Assembly (NCBI GenBank): GCA_034509495.1
Contig: CM067518.1
Coordinates: forward strand, 7,309,695 to 7,373,694
From: Acestrorhynchus altus
Taxonomy: Eukaryota > Chordata > Actinopteri > Characiformes > Acestrorhynchidae
Length of the DNA stretch: 64,000 bases
Direction of reading: 5' to 3'
How positions within the stretch are numbered: position 1 is the first letter of the stretch; each line of letters starts with the position of its first letter. Positions 1 through 12,425 of the stretch are shown one piece after another. Position numbers and translations under genes: made by a program. A model generated the notes under the pieces. It had not been told where the DNA came from and did not search any database. It saw only the letters and a list, made by a program, of their open reading frames with translations.

Positions 1-3000
1 CATCAATCCAGAGAGCACAGTTCTCTTGGGCTTTATATCCCTCTGTCATTAGGCATGGTCCTGTTCTTTTGGCAATGCTCAGTTCTCATTTTCACATCTG
101 CACTGGGTGCAACTTAGAGTACCTGAATTAACTAATTAGAAGGTGTGTCCACAAACACATGGACATATGGTGTATTTGTGAGTTTGCTTTGAGTCATTCT
201 GGTGGTATGTCACTTGCAACTGAGCACCCAGTGAAAGCACCTCGTCATCTGTTTGGGCAGTCTGAGCTCACCACTGGTACAGAAGGGGTTGGCCAAATGC
301 CAGAGTAGTGATGGAGTGTGCCTATGTGATACCATCTCTAGGAAAAATCAAGGCTGCATGTGAGTGGCTTTGACGTGTTGCGTGAGGATCAAAGGGCGTC
401 TGAATCAACTTCATGTGCAAGCAGATCTCATATTATCACTTCTCACTGATCTTTCTGTTGAGGTTTTGACGATTGAACACCCCTGTGTGTGATGTGTGCA
501 AACTCCAGAGCATGCTTGTGCTAAGAGGCAGTGCATAAGCACATGAGAATGATATGTACGATGCACTATTTTCGGGCACAGGCAACATTGCTGATTGTGT
601 AGGGTGCTAAATGAGAGCTAGAGGTACAGACATCATGAGGTGAATTTTTCTCTTTCACATAAAATGATGTTTGGCACCAGTGTACCCCTAATTTTATTAA
701 CAGCACATTGCACTCTCATTTAATAATGCCTTTATGTACATGACAGCAAGTAGGGCCTATAGACAACAGGGGGTTCTATGAAATATTAAAAAACAGACCA
801 GATGCAAGGTGAATTTTACAATGCTTCCTCAGACCCCCTAGTAGCCATTGTGCTGGCGACTGGTTGAATATATTTTTACTGGTATAGATCTGCTGCCATA
901 GGAGTTAACAATGCATGCATTTTCATAGCAAATAGATCTGTGTGTAGAACTGGCATTGCATTGTTTTCATTGTGAAAACTGTCTGTAAAAACATAAGAGT
1001 TTACTTGTTGTTGTTGGACACATATGTTGGACACTTATAGGGATTTCATATTCAAGTAAAGTCAAATAAAGTATCCTTCACTTTAGAACAGCCTTCTGTG
1101 ACCTAGCAGCCAAGAAATGCAGCATATATAAGCTGTAGCCTGGGATTCGGGACACAGCTATTATGTAGCATAGCCTATTGCCTACAAACCTGATATGAGC
1201 ATCAAATTTTCAAACTAAATTTTCATTATTACTGTAAGTAGACCATAAGATCACTTATCATCCTCTTCTGCATAGTAAAGCAGTATGTTGCTTGAATATT
1301 TTACAGGCAAGAAAGTTAAAAGCCCATCCATCCTACTGATCAATGTCAAGTTATGACAGCAAAGTATTGTTATCCTTAGGCCAGATTTGTGGGATGTTGT
1401 AGTGACATACTTTTATTCACAGAAAAAAGTAAAAAAGTATTCATAGGAGAGTCACACATGCCAGATATTATTAGACCCCAGTCTACTCAAATTTGTCTTC
1501 ATTTGATTATGTAAAAACGAAGATATATTTGTATGAATTTGACCATGTTCAGAAATTTACTTGTGACTACATTTTTTTCCTTATAAGGACTAAAAAAAAA
1601 CCTTTAATGGAAATCCTTTTGGAAGCAGATCATTCAGAGTGTTTTTGAGCTGAAAATAGAAGAGTTATTTATTATAATTAGATTAACAATTATGGCATTT
1701 AAATGGCATTTAAACTGGGATTTAATTCAGTTGGAAATTAGTGAATTTTAGGTCTTTTCTGAACTCAATTAGTCATTGATAGGTTACTGTATCATGAAAT
1801 ATGTATCATGCCAGCTGGGAGTTAAAACAAACTGCTACAAAATACTGAAGAGAAATTAAATTAAGCGGTTTTTGATTAATACTTGAGCACATCTGCATTT
1901 TTGTTCTGTGCACCTAATTTATCTCTTTGCTATTTCCATTAATCTTCTACAGAAGGGCTGGAGGAGGTTTATCTCTTCATATAGGCAGCCCTATCTAGAA
2001 TCAATGACACTGAATGGCTTTTTGACCATTGACAAATGAGTACTCTTTTACTCTTTATCAATACAGAGCGATGACAGGTCCTTTTCTGACTGTGTCTGGC
2101 ATCAGGCCTGACAACAAGTAGTACAACTGAGCTGGGTGTTAATGCCACGAAGACGATTTAAAGAATAAAGAGATAAAGATAAAGCTCTTAGTGCTTTCAA
2201 GCAAGAAAAATGAGTTTCCCACCAACATTCACCACGTTAACACACTTCAAAGTCAGGCAATACAAGCACGCACATTGGAGTTAAAATCACAGCATGAATT
2301 ATGACGTTAACGCTTGTTTTATCTTGGGCCATAAAAGAATCTAACAGTTCATCTACACCATGCAATCAAACAAACACAGTGAAAATGGAGATGCACAATT
2401 AACCCACATTAATTTCCACTACATTTGTTTTCAAAAGCACTTAAAAGGAAAACTGACTAAGTCTAGTATTGTTTACAGTTCTCATCCAACACGTGGTTTG
2501 GTTAATCAGTGCTTAGTGATTGTAAATCAGGTGAGTTGGTGAAGGAATTGAAAACACTGATTGGGGGTGTCCAGGATAAATCTGGAACCAAGCTTTGTTG
2601 CTCAAACTCACAAGATGTAAACTACTTTCTTCACAATGAGAAATCCTTCTTCCTCTTTACTGTATTTGTATTTACCTTCATCTGTTCTAATGGAGTCTGG
2701 ACTTTCTGTCCTAAACTCTCTCACTGAGCAGATACGGGAGTTTAAATAATGTGATTAGGTGCCGTAAACATTTGCACAGCACTGTAGGTCAGAACAAATC
2801 CAAAAAAAATATGTATTTAGAATTTTAGATATAAATGTTACATGTTGATTTATTATATATCACCACTTTTTTGGGATCCCATATTTTGTTGATTATTTTG
2901 TTGATTAGGGACACTCACTGAATTTGTATTGTACTGGATGCATTCATTTTATTCCTGTACCATATTCTCTTTGTTATAGGTATAATACAGCATCTCATCT

Positions 3001-3080
3001 TACCCCCATTCTCTGCTGCAGAGCATACAATGAACAGTGAAATGCAAACGCCATAAAGTTAAACCTCACATTCACTTTGT
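1..3080. other. Left-edge intergenic DNA
   Basis: Positions 1-170 are the tail of the 'ccatcaatccagagagcaca' dispersed element, cut by the window edge. Copy 1 of an unnamed repeat is at 1400-1720, and a piece shared with pfdn4 intron 3 is at 2485-2595. The rest is AT-rich, and no gene was found. Confidence 0.6.
1400..1720 (+). repeat. Unnamed dispersed repeat, copy 1
   Basis: Colinear with 40820-41170: same blocks in the same order, including 'agtcacacatgccagatatt' and 'ctcaaatttgtcttcatttg'. Confidence 0.7.
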
Positions 3081-3083
3081 ATT

Positions 3084-4380
3084 TTAAGCAAACTTTCCCA
3101 TTGTCAAAATAACAAAAAACGAAAAGGGCCAGAAGCCCTGGGCACCCTGCATGGTAAGTACCCAGTAGCTCCCCCTTTGATAAGAGCTTTTCAATTCTTG
3201 TTTCACAGGATTTTCATCCTTTCTTCCTCGCAAAAGTCTTCCAGTACTGTGAGATTCCTGGGCCGTCTGACATTCACTACTGTTTTGAGGTCTATCCACA
3301 GATTTTCAATGATGTTCAGATCAGGGAACTGTGAGAGTCAAGGTTAAGCCTTCAGGTTGTGCCTTTTGAGGGACTCTATTGTGGATTTTGAGATGGGTTT
3401 AGGATCATTATCCATTTGTTGAAGGCACCCTCTTTTCAACTTCTGCATTTTTATGTTTAATTTTTTTTTACATATGGTGTTGATGGCATTAAACCCATTC
3501 GTCCCTCTACCTGTGAAATGTTGCAACATAACTCCAAAGCATGACTGACCCACCCCCATTCTTTACATCAGGATATGTGTGCTTTTCATGAAATTGTGTG
3601 CCCTTTTTTCTCCAAACATACCTTTGTTAGTTCTATTTTAACCTAATCAGTCTACAGGACTGGTTTCCAAAATGCCTTGTTTAGATGTTCTTTTGCAAAC
3701 ATCTGATGCTGAATTTTTGTGTGTGAACATGCAGGAGAGGTTTTTCTGATGATCCTTCCATGAAGGCCACACTTGTGCAACAACTCCAGTCTGCTAAACT
3801 TACTGAAGTTCTTTTACAGTCAAGCAGGGATTCTGATTTGCCTTCCTTCCAATCCTATGAGCAGCTGTCTTCTTCCAGACCTTTTCTTGACCACCACTGT
3901 TTCTCTTAACTGCCATTTATTAACTAGATTTCTAAATGAGGAAATGGCAACCTGAAAATGCTTTGCTGTCTTCTTATATATTTGTCCTGTGTTGTGGAGC
4001 TCAAAAATATTTATTTTTTTGTGTTAGTGTTAGTGTTAGGCAGCTGCTTAGAATATGACTGCTGTTTTTTTTTGGAGTGTGTATATTGCTAAAGCTTTGA
4101 AATGTGCATGTCCTGGCCTTTCCTAACAATGATTGTGAACAAGCCATAACCCTAACAGTCTAATTCATGGCTGAGACCTCAGTGAAAGTGCTCAAATCTC
4201 CCAGGGTTCCCAAACGTTTGCAAGGTACTTCTTTTCTTTTTCACTCTAAAATTGTACAAAAGCAAAATAATACAGTTATTATTGTTGAAAAGTGTGTTTC
4301 ATGTTTAACAGTATGCCTTTTGGAGATCATTCCATCATTAATTTGCTTAACTGTTCACAGTGACAATAATTTTGTATGCT
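3084..4380 (-). mobile_element. Tc1-like transposon relic
   Basis: On the minus strand, the frame at 3344-3559 contains QQMDNDPKPISKSTIESLK and the following RHNLKA. In intact Tc1 transposases this is QxDNDPKHTSKxxxEWLK, around the second catalytic Asp; here H is replaced by P, so the site is damaged. Text near 4200-4350 ('tcactctaaaattgtacaaa', 'ccttttggagatcattccat') belongs to the end region of the 'gcatgcaaaagtttgggc' group. Many stops; inactive. Confidence 0.85.
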
Positions 4381-5380
4381 AATTAATGTTAATCTATAGT
4401 CTTTGTCATTTATTTTATTTATCAAATGTCTTTGTCTCTTTGCAAGTTCAAAGTAAACCTTAATCCTGAATCTTGCCCATGGCAGTTTCCTCTTCTTATC
4501 CAGCCTTGGCTATTCTAATAATTTAAGCTGTATGGAACATAAAGCAAGTCACCTAATACATTGGCTTGACCTCTACTGGCCACATCACCATTGTGTTTCA
4601 GATCAGCTGCACTAAAAAATGCTTCAAAGTGTCCAACCTATGCTAATCTCCCTTTATGGTAGACTGTTTTCACCAATTTAGCATTAAATCATTCAGTAAC
4701 TGTTGTCTTGCTGGAAGTCCATCTGGAGTCAGACAGCTGCTCTTTTGCGTCGCATCCTCAATGAGTTTGCCCCTGTCATTGGCCCCCAATTTTGTTCTCT
4801 CTGCTTCTGCGTCCAGCAGGGCATACTTTGGAGCTGTGCTCATAATCTGCTGCAAATCCCAGTGCTGTCTTGTACTTGTCAGGCCACCATAATCTGTTCC
4901 ACATGAGCTGTCAGTGCTGAGGAGTCCTGTTGTCCCTCAAGTGCACTAGACTTTCAAATTCATCCCATCTACTAATGCATTTACTGTACTCAGCCTTGAT
5001 ATGCAGCACATGAAAGACAGTACATTCTTTTAGTGAAAGCATCTGTGTTTAGCCTACTGAGCTCTGTACTGTAAATATTATCAGACCATTAATTTCAAAT
5101 CAGTTCCAAGAGTCAGATCTTACAGTTGAGATCAAACCTACAGACAGAACACAGTGGGTGGGAATACTGAAATGCACAGCACAAATGTACCACAACGTAC
5201 ATAAAGTACCTCAGGTTTTGAGGATGGGTGACATGCAATTTAATTTTACGAGTTTTAGCCATATGGACGTGTGATTACGGAAATGTGTGGAATTTATTAT
5301 ATATATTCAAAGTAGTTTCCAAATTTCTGCTGTTTACAAACATACCACATGTCCCTGTAATTTAAAAGTCTTGCTTCTCT

Positions 5381-5466
5381 AAATAAAATAAAATAAAATA
5401 AAATAAAATAAAATAAAATAAAATAAAATAAAATAAAATAAAATAAATTAAAATAAAATAAAATAA
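5381..5466. repeat. (AAAAT)n microsatellite
   Basis: About 17 pentanucleotide units with one imperfect unit near 5447. A 99-codon minus-strand frame across it is only a Phe/Ile/Leu/Tyr run. Confidence 0.95.
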
Positions 5467-5735
5467 TGGAGATACAAGCTTTTTTTTTTAGGGCAGTGGT
5501 ATTTTTGTAGCCTTTAGTAAGACAGACAAACCACTCAAAGCAATGGCCTCGTGATGAATACTGCTCTGCCTGGAGGGCAGTTTCCAGTATGTACATAAGA
5601 GATACCCAATCTTCTCATAATCCACTATGACTTTTAAAGTCACAGAGTAAACCCAAGGCTTTAACTAGAATCTGTTGAAAAAATTCTCATCTGTCTTGGG
5701 CTATGTTCACATTACCAGACTAAATTGATGAAAAT

Positions 5736-5880
5736 TTCCGGGCATGTGTGCTCACTGCCCCCTAGTGAGTGAATTCACTCGTCACTGTCACTGTGTGTGG
5801 ATGGGTTAAATGTGGAGGACAATTTTTCCTGTGTGCAAGCACCGTGGGTCTGTGAGAATCTTTATCATTATCTACCTTCC
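5736..5880 (+). repeat. SINE-like fragment
   Basis: 'ctcactgccccctagtgagt' followed by 'ggatgggttaaatgtggagg' is a combination frequent in fish SINE 3' halves. Diverged. Confidence 0.5.
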
Positions 5881-6945
5881 TGATCAGCTCAACTTTCTGA
5901 TACCAACAGAGACTTGGATCACTCCAGAGACCTCTGCGTGTCCAGCTGCCTTGTCCTCTACTCTTGCCCCCTCTGACTCTCTGCAACAGATCAGATTAGT
6001 AGGGGTGGCAGCACGGGTGCTTCAATCAGTGACGTTTTCCCCCTTTTTCTATCCTGGTAGTAGAACAAATGTTCCCTGGGTGTGTAAGGATATTTTCAGA
6101 GTAAACAGCAAGGCACAGTTGATTAGAGTGACTGATAAATGTCTTCAATGTAAATGTAAATGATTGGAAGTGACTTGAAATTCACTTTAACTGAATGCAT
6201 GCCTTTAAAAGACACCATAGCATCAGGTCCCCTATCATTCCAAATATTGGCCACGTCTTGTTCAATGAGGGGATCTATACATTACTCCCAAGTGTCCAAA
6301 ACTACGGAACATTTAGGACCAGCCAATGACTGGTGCCATTACACTAGTAAGGCTAGATATACACTATGGGATTTGCTAACACAAAAGCCACAAAAGGTAC
6401 ACAATCTACATACCTGCATGCATGCAATAGATATATATTAATTCATGCATAAAATCATTTGCCTCTGTGTGAACTGTGAACCAGACAAAGAAAAAAGGCC
6501 ACCCATGTTCAATCACAAGTCCAAGGCAAACACAACATTGCGTAGCCCAGCTGTGTTGCGAGGTGGCATGCCATAGACCACAAAATCCACATGAAGTCAA
6601 TGAATAATCCACCAGTAGTCTCACGCGGCACAACAGAGCATTAAAAATTAGTGATGTTTGTTCTTTGACTATTGAGATTATGGCCGACACAATGGGGGCG
6701 CGTACAAAAAGTCAGCATGGTGAATGCACAGGGAAAGGTGTGTGTAAGAGGTGTGCAAACACAGCCCTGAGGAGGGACAAGAGCATGCAAAGAGTGTGCT
6801 AGACTTTTCCCAAGGGAAGCAGAGCGCAGAAGGCAAAGTTTGTCATCTGCTTGTTGAGAAAAACAAACAAAATGCCATGCATTGTGAGGTGTGGTATAGC
6901 AAATTCCTAAAGTGATAGCTCACTAAAAAATCTGAATTATATCCA

Positions 6946-8035
6946 TACAGTGCATCCAGAAATTGTTAATCGCACTTCATTTTTTTGTACATTTCATTAT
7001 GATTCAATTCAATTTTTTACCCCACAAAGACAAAGTGAGAAACGTTTGTTTGAAATCTTTGCAAATTTATTACAAATAAAATATAACATGTACATAGGTA
7101 TCCACAGCCTTTGCTCATTACTTTGTTGAAGCACCTTCAGCATTCACAGAGTTGTCCCAAAACCACTCCTTTGTTATCTTGGCTGTGTGCTTAGGGTCAT
7201 TGTCTTGTAGGAAGCTAAATGTTCATCCCAGTCTGAGGTCCAGAGCACTCTAGAGCAGGTTATTATCAATTATGTCTTTGTACATTGCTGCAGTCCTCTT
7301 TCCCTTGACCCTGACTAGTCTCCCAGTTCCTGCTGCAAAAAATGTCTGCATGATGCAGCCACCACCATGTTTCACTGTAGGTATGGTATTGGCTAGATGA
7401 TGAGCAGTGCCTGGTTTCCTCCAGACATGATGCTTGGCATTGATGACAAAGATTTCAAATCAGATCATATCATTTTGTTTCTTATGGTCTGAGATTCCTT
7501 TAGATGGATTGTTGTGTCTTATACTGAGGAGTAGCTTCCATCTGGCCATACAGGCCTGATTGGTGAAGTGCTGCATAAATGGTTGTCCTTCTGTAAGTTT
7601 CTCCTCTCTCCACAGAGCTCTGTCAGAGTGACCATTAGGTTCTTGGTCACCTCCCTGACTAAAGCCCTTCTATCATGTTCACTCAGTTTAGCTGGGCAGC
7701 CAGCTCTATGAAGAGTCGTGGTGGTTCCAAACTTCTTACATTTACAGATAATGGAGCCACTATGCTCATTTGGGACCTTCACTGCAGCAGATTAATTTAC
7801 CACAGGTGTCCAATCAAGCTGTAGAAATATCTGAAGGATGGTCAGTGGAAACAAGATGCACTTAAGCTAAATTTGAAAAAGTATGTCAAACAAACTTTCC
7901 TCACTTTGTCATCATGGGGTATTTTGGATAGAATTTTGAGGGTACAATTAATTTAATCCATTTTTGAATAAGGCTATAATGTAATGTAATGTGCAAAAAG
8001 TGAAGTGCTGTTAATTATTCCCAGATGCATTGTAT
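6946..8035 (-). mobile_element. Internally deleted Tc1-like transposon
   Basis: The ends are inverted copies: 'cagtgcatccagaaattg' on the left and, reversed, 'caatgcatctgggaataatt' on the right, each next to TA. The interior reads as transposase on the minus strand (7519-7782: KFGTTTTLHRAGCPAKLSEH, a DNA-binding segment) and then breaks off. At about 1.1 kb it is shorter than the about 1.6 kb of complete elements. The text 'cattactttgttgaagcacc' is typical of this family. Confidence 0.88.
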
Positions 8036-8410
8036 ATTACATGGGCAAAATTATTTGGACACTGGCACAGTTTATCTTGCATTTGTCTCTACTGTCCAAG
8101 GCACATTGCTGTAAGACTCTGATTGTATTCCATGTCAAGAGCATTAGTGTGGATCAGATGTTAGACGAGCATCACACCACCTCACCCCCAACTCCTCAAC
8201 TCATCCAAAAAGAATTACATAGAGCATAATTCCAGAGAATACAGTTCCACATCTCCACAGATCAATGAATAAAATGAGGGGGATACCCCTCTACTCACAC
8301 CTTGGTTTAGGTATGGCGTCACCAGGTTCATGTTTATCTGCTCCTGCTCCAGAGAGTTCTAGGCTAGACAAGCTTTTATTAGAAGGGGTGTGCTCAAACA
8401 TTATAACATA
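8036..8410 (+). repeat. Dispersed element, diverged copy
   Basis: 'attatttggacactggcac', 'ttccagagaatacagttcca', 'catgtttatctgctcctgct' and 'gaaggggtgtgctcaaacat' repeat in order the blocks of the elements at 1-170 and 31375-31590. Confidence 0.65.
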
Positions 8411-8944
8411 TATGATATAATAATAAAGGGATTCAGCTACTTTAAGTTACACCCAGCTTGTCTAGTTCCTGTAGAGATGTATTGCCAATAGAATATAGAA
8501 CAAATAAGCATGAACCTTTGTCACCATGTCTATTGCCAGGATTGAGCTAGAAGGCTTTAAAGCTCACCAGGATTGAGCTGTGAAGTAGTGGAACTGTGGA
8601 GTAGTCGAATTGTGTTCTCCAGAATCATGTTGCTCAAACGAGTACTTGTGGAATACACTGAGAAGTTTGGGATAAGGTAGGGTGATGATCATCCAGCATC
8701 CAACAGTAGAGACAGTTTCTCCAATAAATGATAGGCAGGATGTTTGAGGCTTGCTTTTCAGTTTTGCACTTGAGCTATAAGGCTCATATAGAGTAATGAG
8801 TATAATGAGTAATGAAAGAGCCCACCTAACCTGTATGCCTTACACACCAATATTTGCCTCAAGACATGTTAAATTGTTAATTTACCTCTGTGGTTTCTAA
8901 AAAAAAATGACAAAAGTGGCCAGGTTTTAAGGTATTTGCTGGAA

Positions 8945-9165
8945 TAATCTGTAGCATCAGGTCCCTTATTATCAAACATCATCCACTTCAGGGCCTTATT
9001 CAATTCCTCTCTCCCTTAGCCAATCAATTTGAGGAATTTCCGAGGAATTCCTCCGGAATTCCCAATTTACTCAAATTGATTGGCTAAGGAAACGAGGGAA
9101 TTATACTGAATTACGAATTAAGTGGCTGATATTGGTGAACCATTGGGACGATAATGGGTTCCTGC
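8945..9165. repeat. Foldback (MITE-like) element with a perfect 20-bp stem
   Basis: 'ccttagccaatcaatttgag' (9014-9033) and its exact reverse complement (9070-9089) enclose a 36-nt loop rich in 'ggaattcc'. Imperfect pairing continues outward to the 'caggtccc' / 'gggttcctg' ends. Halves of the same element occur at 6216-6375 and 23736-23815. Confidence 0.8.
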
Positions 9166-9934
9166 TAAAATAAACCAAATTACAGACTATAGTTGCAAGA
9201 GCTATAGTTATGATGAGATTTATAGATAACTATGATTTTAAGTATCAGGAACCTCATAAGCAAGCCTACTCAAGTGTACTTAACAACTCAGCACAGTTTG
9301 AGGATCATAATTCATAAGCAAGACTCCAGCATGGCTTGGCTGACTTGGCTGCCTAAATGAGAGCAGCATGAGATTGTTGGCCAACTACCTTTTTTCAGTC
9401 AATGACTATGTAAATATAAGCTAATCTCATCTTTAAACAGCAAATGCAGTCTCCCCATGTACACCCCTATGGAGATATGGAAGAGTGGGTGTAGTCCCCA
9501 ACCTGCTGATCTGAACCAACAAAGCTGGTGAAACAGAGACACCTTGTGGAGAGTCTACTGTGGCACAGTCTTGGCTACAGTCCTCTGGAAAACATCAGTG
9601 AACCTGAACAAGAGAGGTTAAAATGGTTTCAGTAAAGGGCAATAAGAAGCAAACTCTGGACAATAAACAAGTTGTAGCTGACTGGGGGTTTTGAAAGGAC
9701 AGGGAGTAGCTGTGTAATACTGCAGTACTGCTTTACCAAAATTCCAAAACTACCAAAACTGGAAACATCACAGTTGATTGTTAAGTAACAATGCCATTTC
9801 CAACATAGAAACCATGTTACAAACATACTACATACTGTAAATGAAGACAATGTAACCATGTCTGATTAAGCCACCAGTGTAATTTGTCCAAGCTTACTTT
9901 CTTCTGCTTACTGTACTGATGCTGCTACTCGAAC

Positions 9935-10024
9935 CTTAATTTCCCTGAAGGAACCCTCCCAAGGGATCAATAAAGTTCTATTCTATTCTATTCTATTCTA
10001 TTCTATTCTATTCTATTCTATTCT
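9935..10024 (+). repeat. LINE 3' tail with (CTATT)n
   Basis: 'aatttccctgaaggaaccct' then 'gggatcaataaagttctatt' is the characteristic 3' end of fish L2-type LINEs, followed by about nine pentanucleotide units. Confidence 0.75.
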
Positions 10025-10954
10025 AAGCATATCTTGATATTCTGTATATTTAATGCATGCCATTGCAATCAGTCTAATCAAGGCTTATGCATTTATTCAG
10101 TTTAGTGTAACAATCACAAAGCAGCCACTTTACATTCTTTCACCCTTTGCTCTCAAACCAAAACCAGTTCTTGTAATGGACTCCCCAAGCTGTTGGCAAC
10201 ATTCCTTCCAAATTCTACAAATCCCACAGATTTTTCAGGTGTACTTTCATGTTGTTCATCTCCAATTCTACCACAAATGTTTTTTTTGTTTTTTTCTTTC
10301 TTTGTAAAGTAGCATGGCCAGCAACATATTCAAGAAGGCTGTGGCCAAGCAAATATTGATTGGTATTAATGGGCCTAAAATGTGTCAAGCAAACACTCCT
10401 CTCACTCCACTGAAGCCTGGAGTGAAGACACAGGGCAGGTGCTTAAATTCATGCAGTTGGTTCCAAATTCCAATTATTTAGTAGCAAATTGGTGCCATTG
10501 CTATTTGACTATATTTCTTGTAAATGACTGTGATTTTCAAGATGTTAGATATGTGAAGATCTTGGGTCATACTTTTCATACGAATCTATGGTTAATCACT
10601 AAAGTATTTGAAGTTTCCAAGCCAGATTTCTAGTCTCAGAAAGGGGCTCTGAACAAGTAAATTGAACATGTTTGAGCCAGAAGCTTCCTTGTTTGACCCC
10701 TACAGCAGGCACCAGGGAGGTACTGTGCCATGCATAAAGAAAATCAGCAGTGGTACAGTAGATGTTAGAATCTTCTTGTGGGACAAGCAGCAACATGCTC
10801 ATTTGTGCAAGAAAATTAATTCTTTCATTTGCTGTAGAACTTTAAAGTCTTCCATCTTAATGTTCAAGAATTCTATGGTTGTTTGAAGTGTAAATGCTGA
10901 AGATTTGCATAATTATAGATGAAATTTATTGGCATCAAACCAAAAGACACATTA

Positions 10955-11486
10955 TTAAAATATACACAACACATTCTCATTAAGCCATGCTCATTAAACC
11001 TTATGCTAAGCAGCCAAGGGATAGTTTATGTTTGTGGCCAAACATTGTTTTCTGTGCCCTGAACGTGAACTGCAGCATGGTAAACTAGAAAAGTGCATTT
11101 TCTGCAGAAAACACAGAATGGTTGCAGAGCTTAAGTGGTCCAGAAAGTTGTTAGTGTTGCCAGTCACAAGTATTTGCTTAGTGATTGCTATGTTATCTCA
11201 GGTGGTTGTGTTGCTGTAGTAATTTTGAGAGTTAGTGAGGTTTCCTTGGTGGTTGCTATGGTGTTGCTAAATGGTTGCAACAATGTTGCATGGTACTATG
11301 GTGAAGATGGGTAATTATTATGCTATCGTAGGTGATTCCTATGTAGTTGCATAGTGTTCGCTAGCAGGTTGCTAAGTGGGTGCTATGGCATTATGGGGGT
11401 AGCTATGGTCTGTCGGGTGGTTATTAGGGTGTTGATAAGTGGTTGCTATTATTCTAGTGTGTACACCCATAACTATTAAAATTCCA

Positions 11487-11529
<43 letters not shown>

Positions 11530-11660
11530 ACAACATTCCCAGTTCAAGCTCTGCTCAATTACCACATGCTAAGTGGCCTAAGGATGGTTTACATATGTGG
11601 CCCATACATGTTTATTGAGTCCTGAGAATGAAGTGCTGCATAATAAATGATTAAAACTCA
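10955..11660 (+). repeat. Duplicated segment around minisatellite and (GA)n
   Basis: Segments 10955-11060 and 11545-11660 are diverged direct copies ('atgctaagcagccaaggga' versus 'atgctaagtggcctaagga', and so on). Between them lie a degenerate 'ggttgctatggtgttgctaa' tandem repeat (11195-11460) and (GA)n (11490-11527). Confidence 0.75.
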
Positions 11661-11679
11661 AGGAGAGAGAGAGGGAAAG

Positions 11680-12260
11680 ACAGACATATAAAGTGAGAGC
11701 AAGAAAGGAAGGCAGGCCAGCCACGCGGGAAATAAGTGTAGTTATTTCCCTGCGCTCCTTGGAGCCAGTCTTTAACAAGCTGCATATAAAGGGGAGCCGG
11801 GGTGGGTGGGGCTACTCTTATTCTAGTGCCTGAACACTCTGCAGCAGGATGCCCACAGGGCATAGGAACTTGTTAATTGCAATCTCGATCTCTCTCGAGG
11901 TTGGCCACCAGAACTTCAAACTCCATTTATTTATCTGATATTTCATTAGCACTCGCAGGCCACTTGCATGCACAGTTTAATTAGGCCTGTGAGCCTTTCC
12001 GCTGCCACACTTCTCCTTCCAGCGAGGGGCTGCATGGATGTGTTTGATGATACACTGTGTTTAGAAACCCCAAATCTGAACTGGAATTCCTTTCTTCTGC
12101 TCTACTGTTACCTTCAGCGAAGGTTGCCCCACCCCCTGCAGGCTTTGAAATTAGCATAATGATTAAAACTACCGACTCTCACGCATTAGCCCCGAGACTC
12201 CTGCAGTTATCTCTAGTCTCACGCTCAAACGTCACACTATTTCGCACACATTTTTAATAT
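11680..12260. other. Possible conserved non-coding element
   Basis: Higher-complexity, less AT-rich DNA with homeodomain-like ATTA/TAAT cores ('cttgttaattgcaatctcg', 'cagtttaattaggcctgtga'). No coding structure with splice sites was found. A guess from texture, not alignment. Confidence 0.3.
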
Positions 12261-12292
12261 CCCTCACCCCCCCTAAAACAACCTATAGATGA

Positions 12293-12425
12293 ATTCCATC
12301 CATCCATTTTCTATACCGCTTATTCCTGAATAGGGTCACGGGGCAGCCGGTGCCCAGCCGGCAACTCTGAGCGCAAGGGCAGGAAACAACCTTAGACAGG
12401 GCGCTAATCCATCATATGGCTCTAT
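12293..12425 (+). repeat. Widespread vertebrate LINE-derived repeat fragment
   Basis: 'ccatccattttctataccgc' and 'ttattcctgaatagggtcac' followed by 'gacagggcgctaatccatca' is a very common fish and reptile repeat end. Confidence 0.75.

Larger units (their letters stand above)
4381..6945. other. Intergenic DNA with simple repeat and small elements
   Basis: Holds an (AAAAT)n run (5381-5466), a SINE-like fragment (5736-5880), a SINE-type 'aatgtaaatgtaaatg' end at 6148-6163, and a half foldback element (6216-6375). No gene. Confidence 0.6.
8411..10954. other. Intergenic DNA
   Basis: Contains a foldback element (8945-9165) and a LINE 3' tail with a pentanucleotide run (9935-10024). Otherwise no recognised gene, RNA or repeat. 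Confidence 0.6.
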
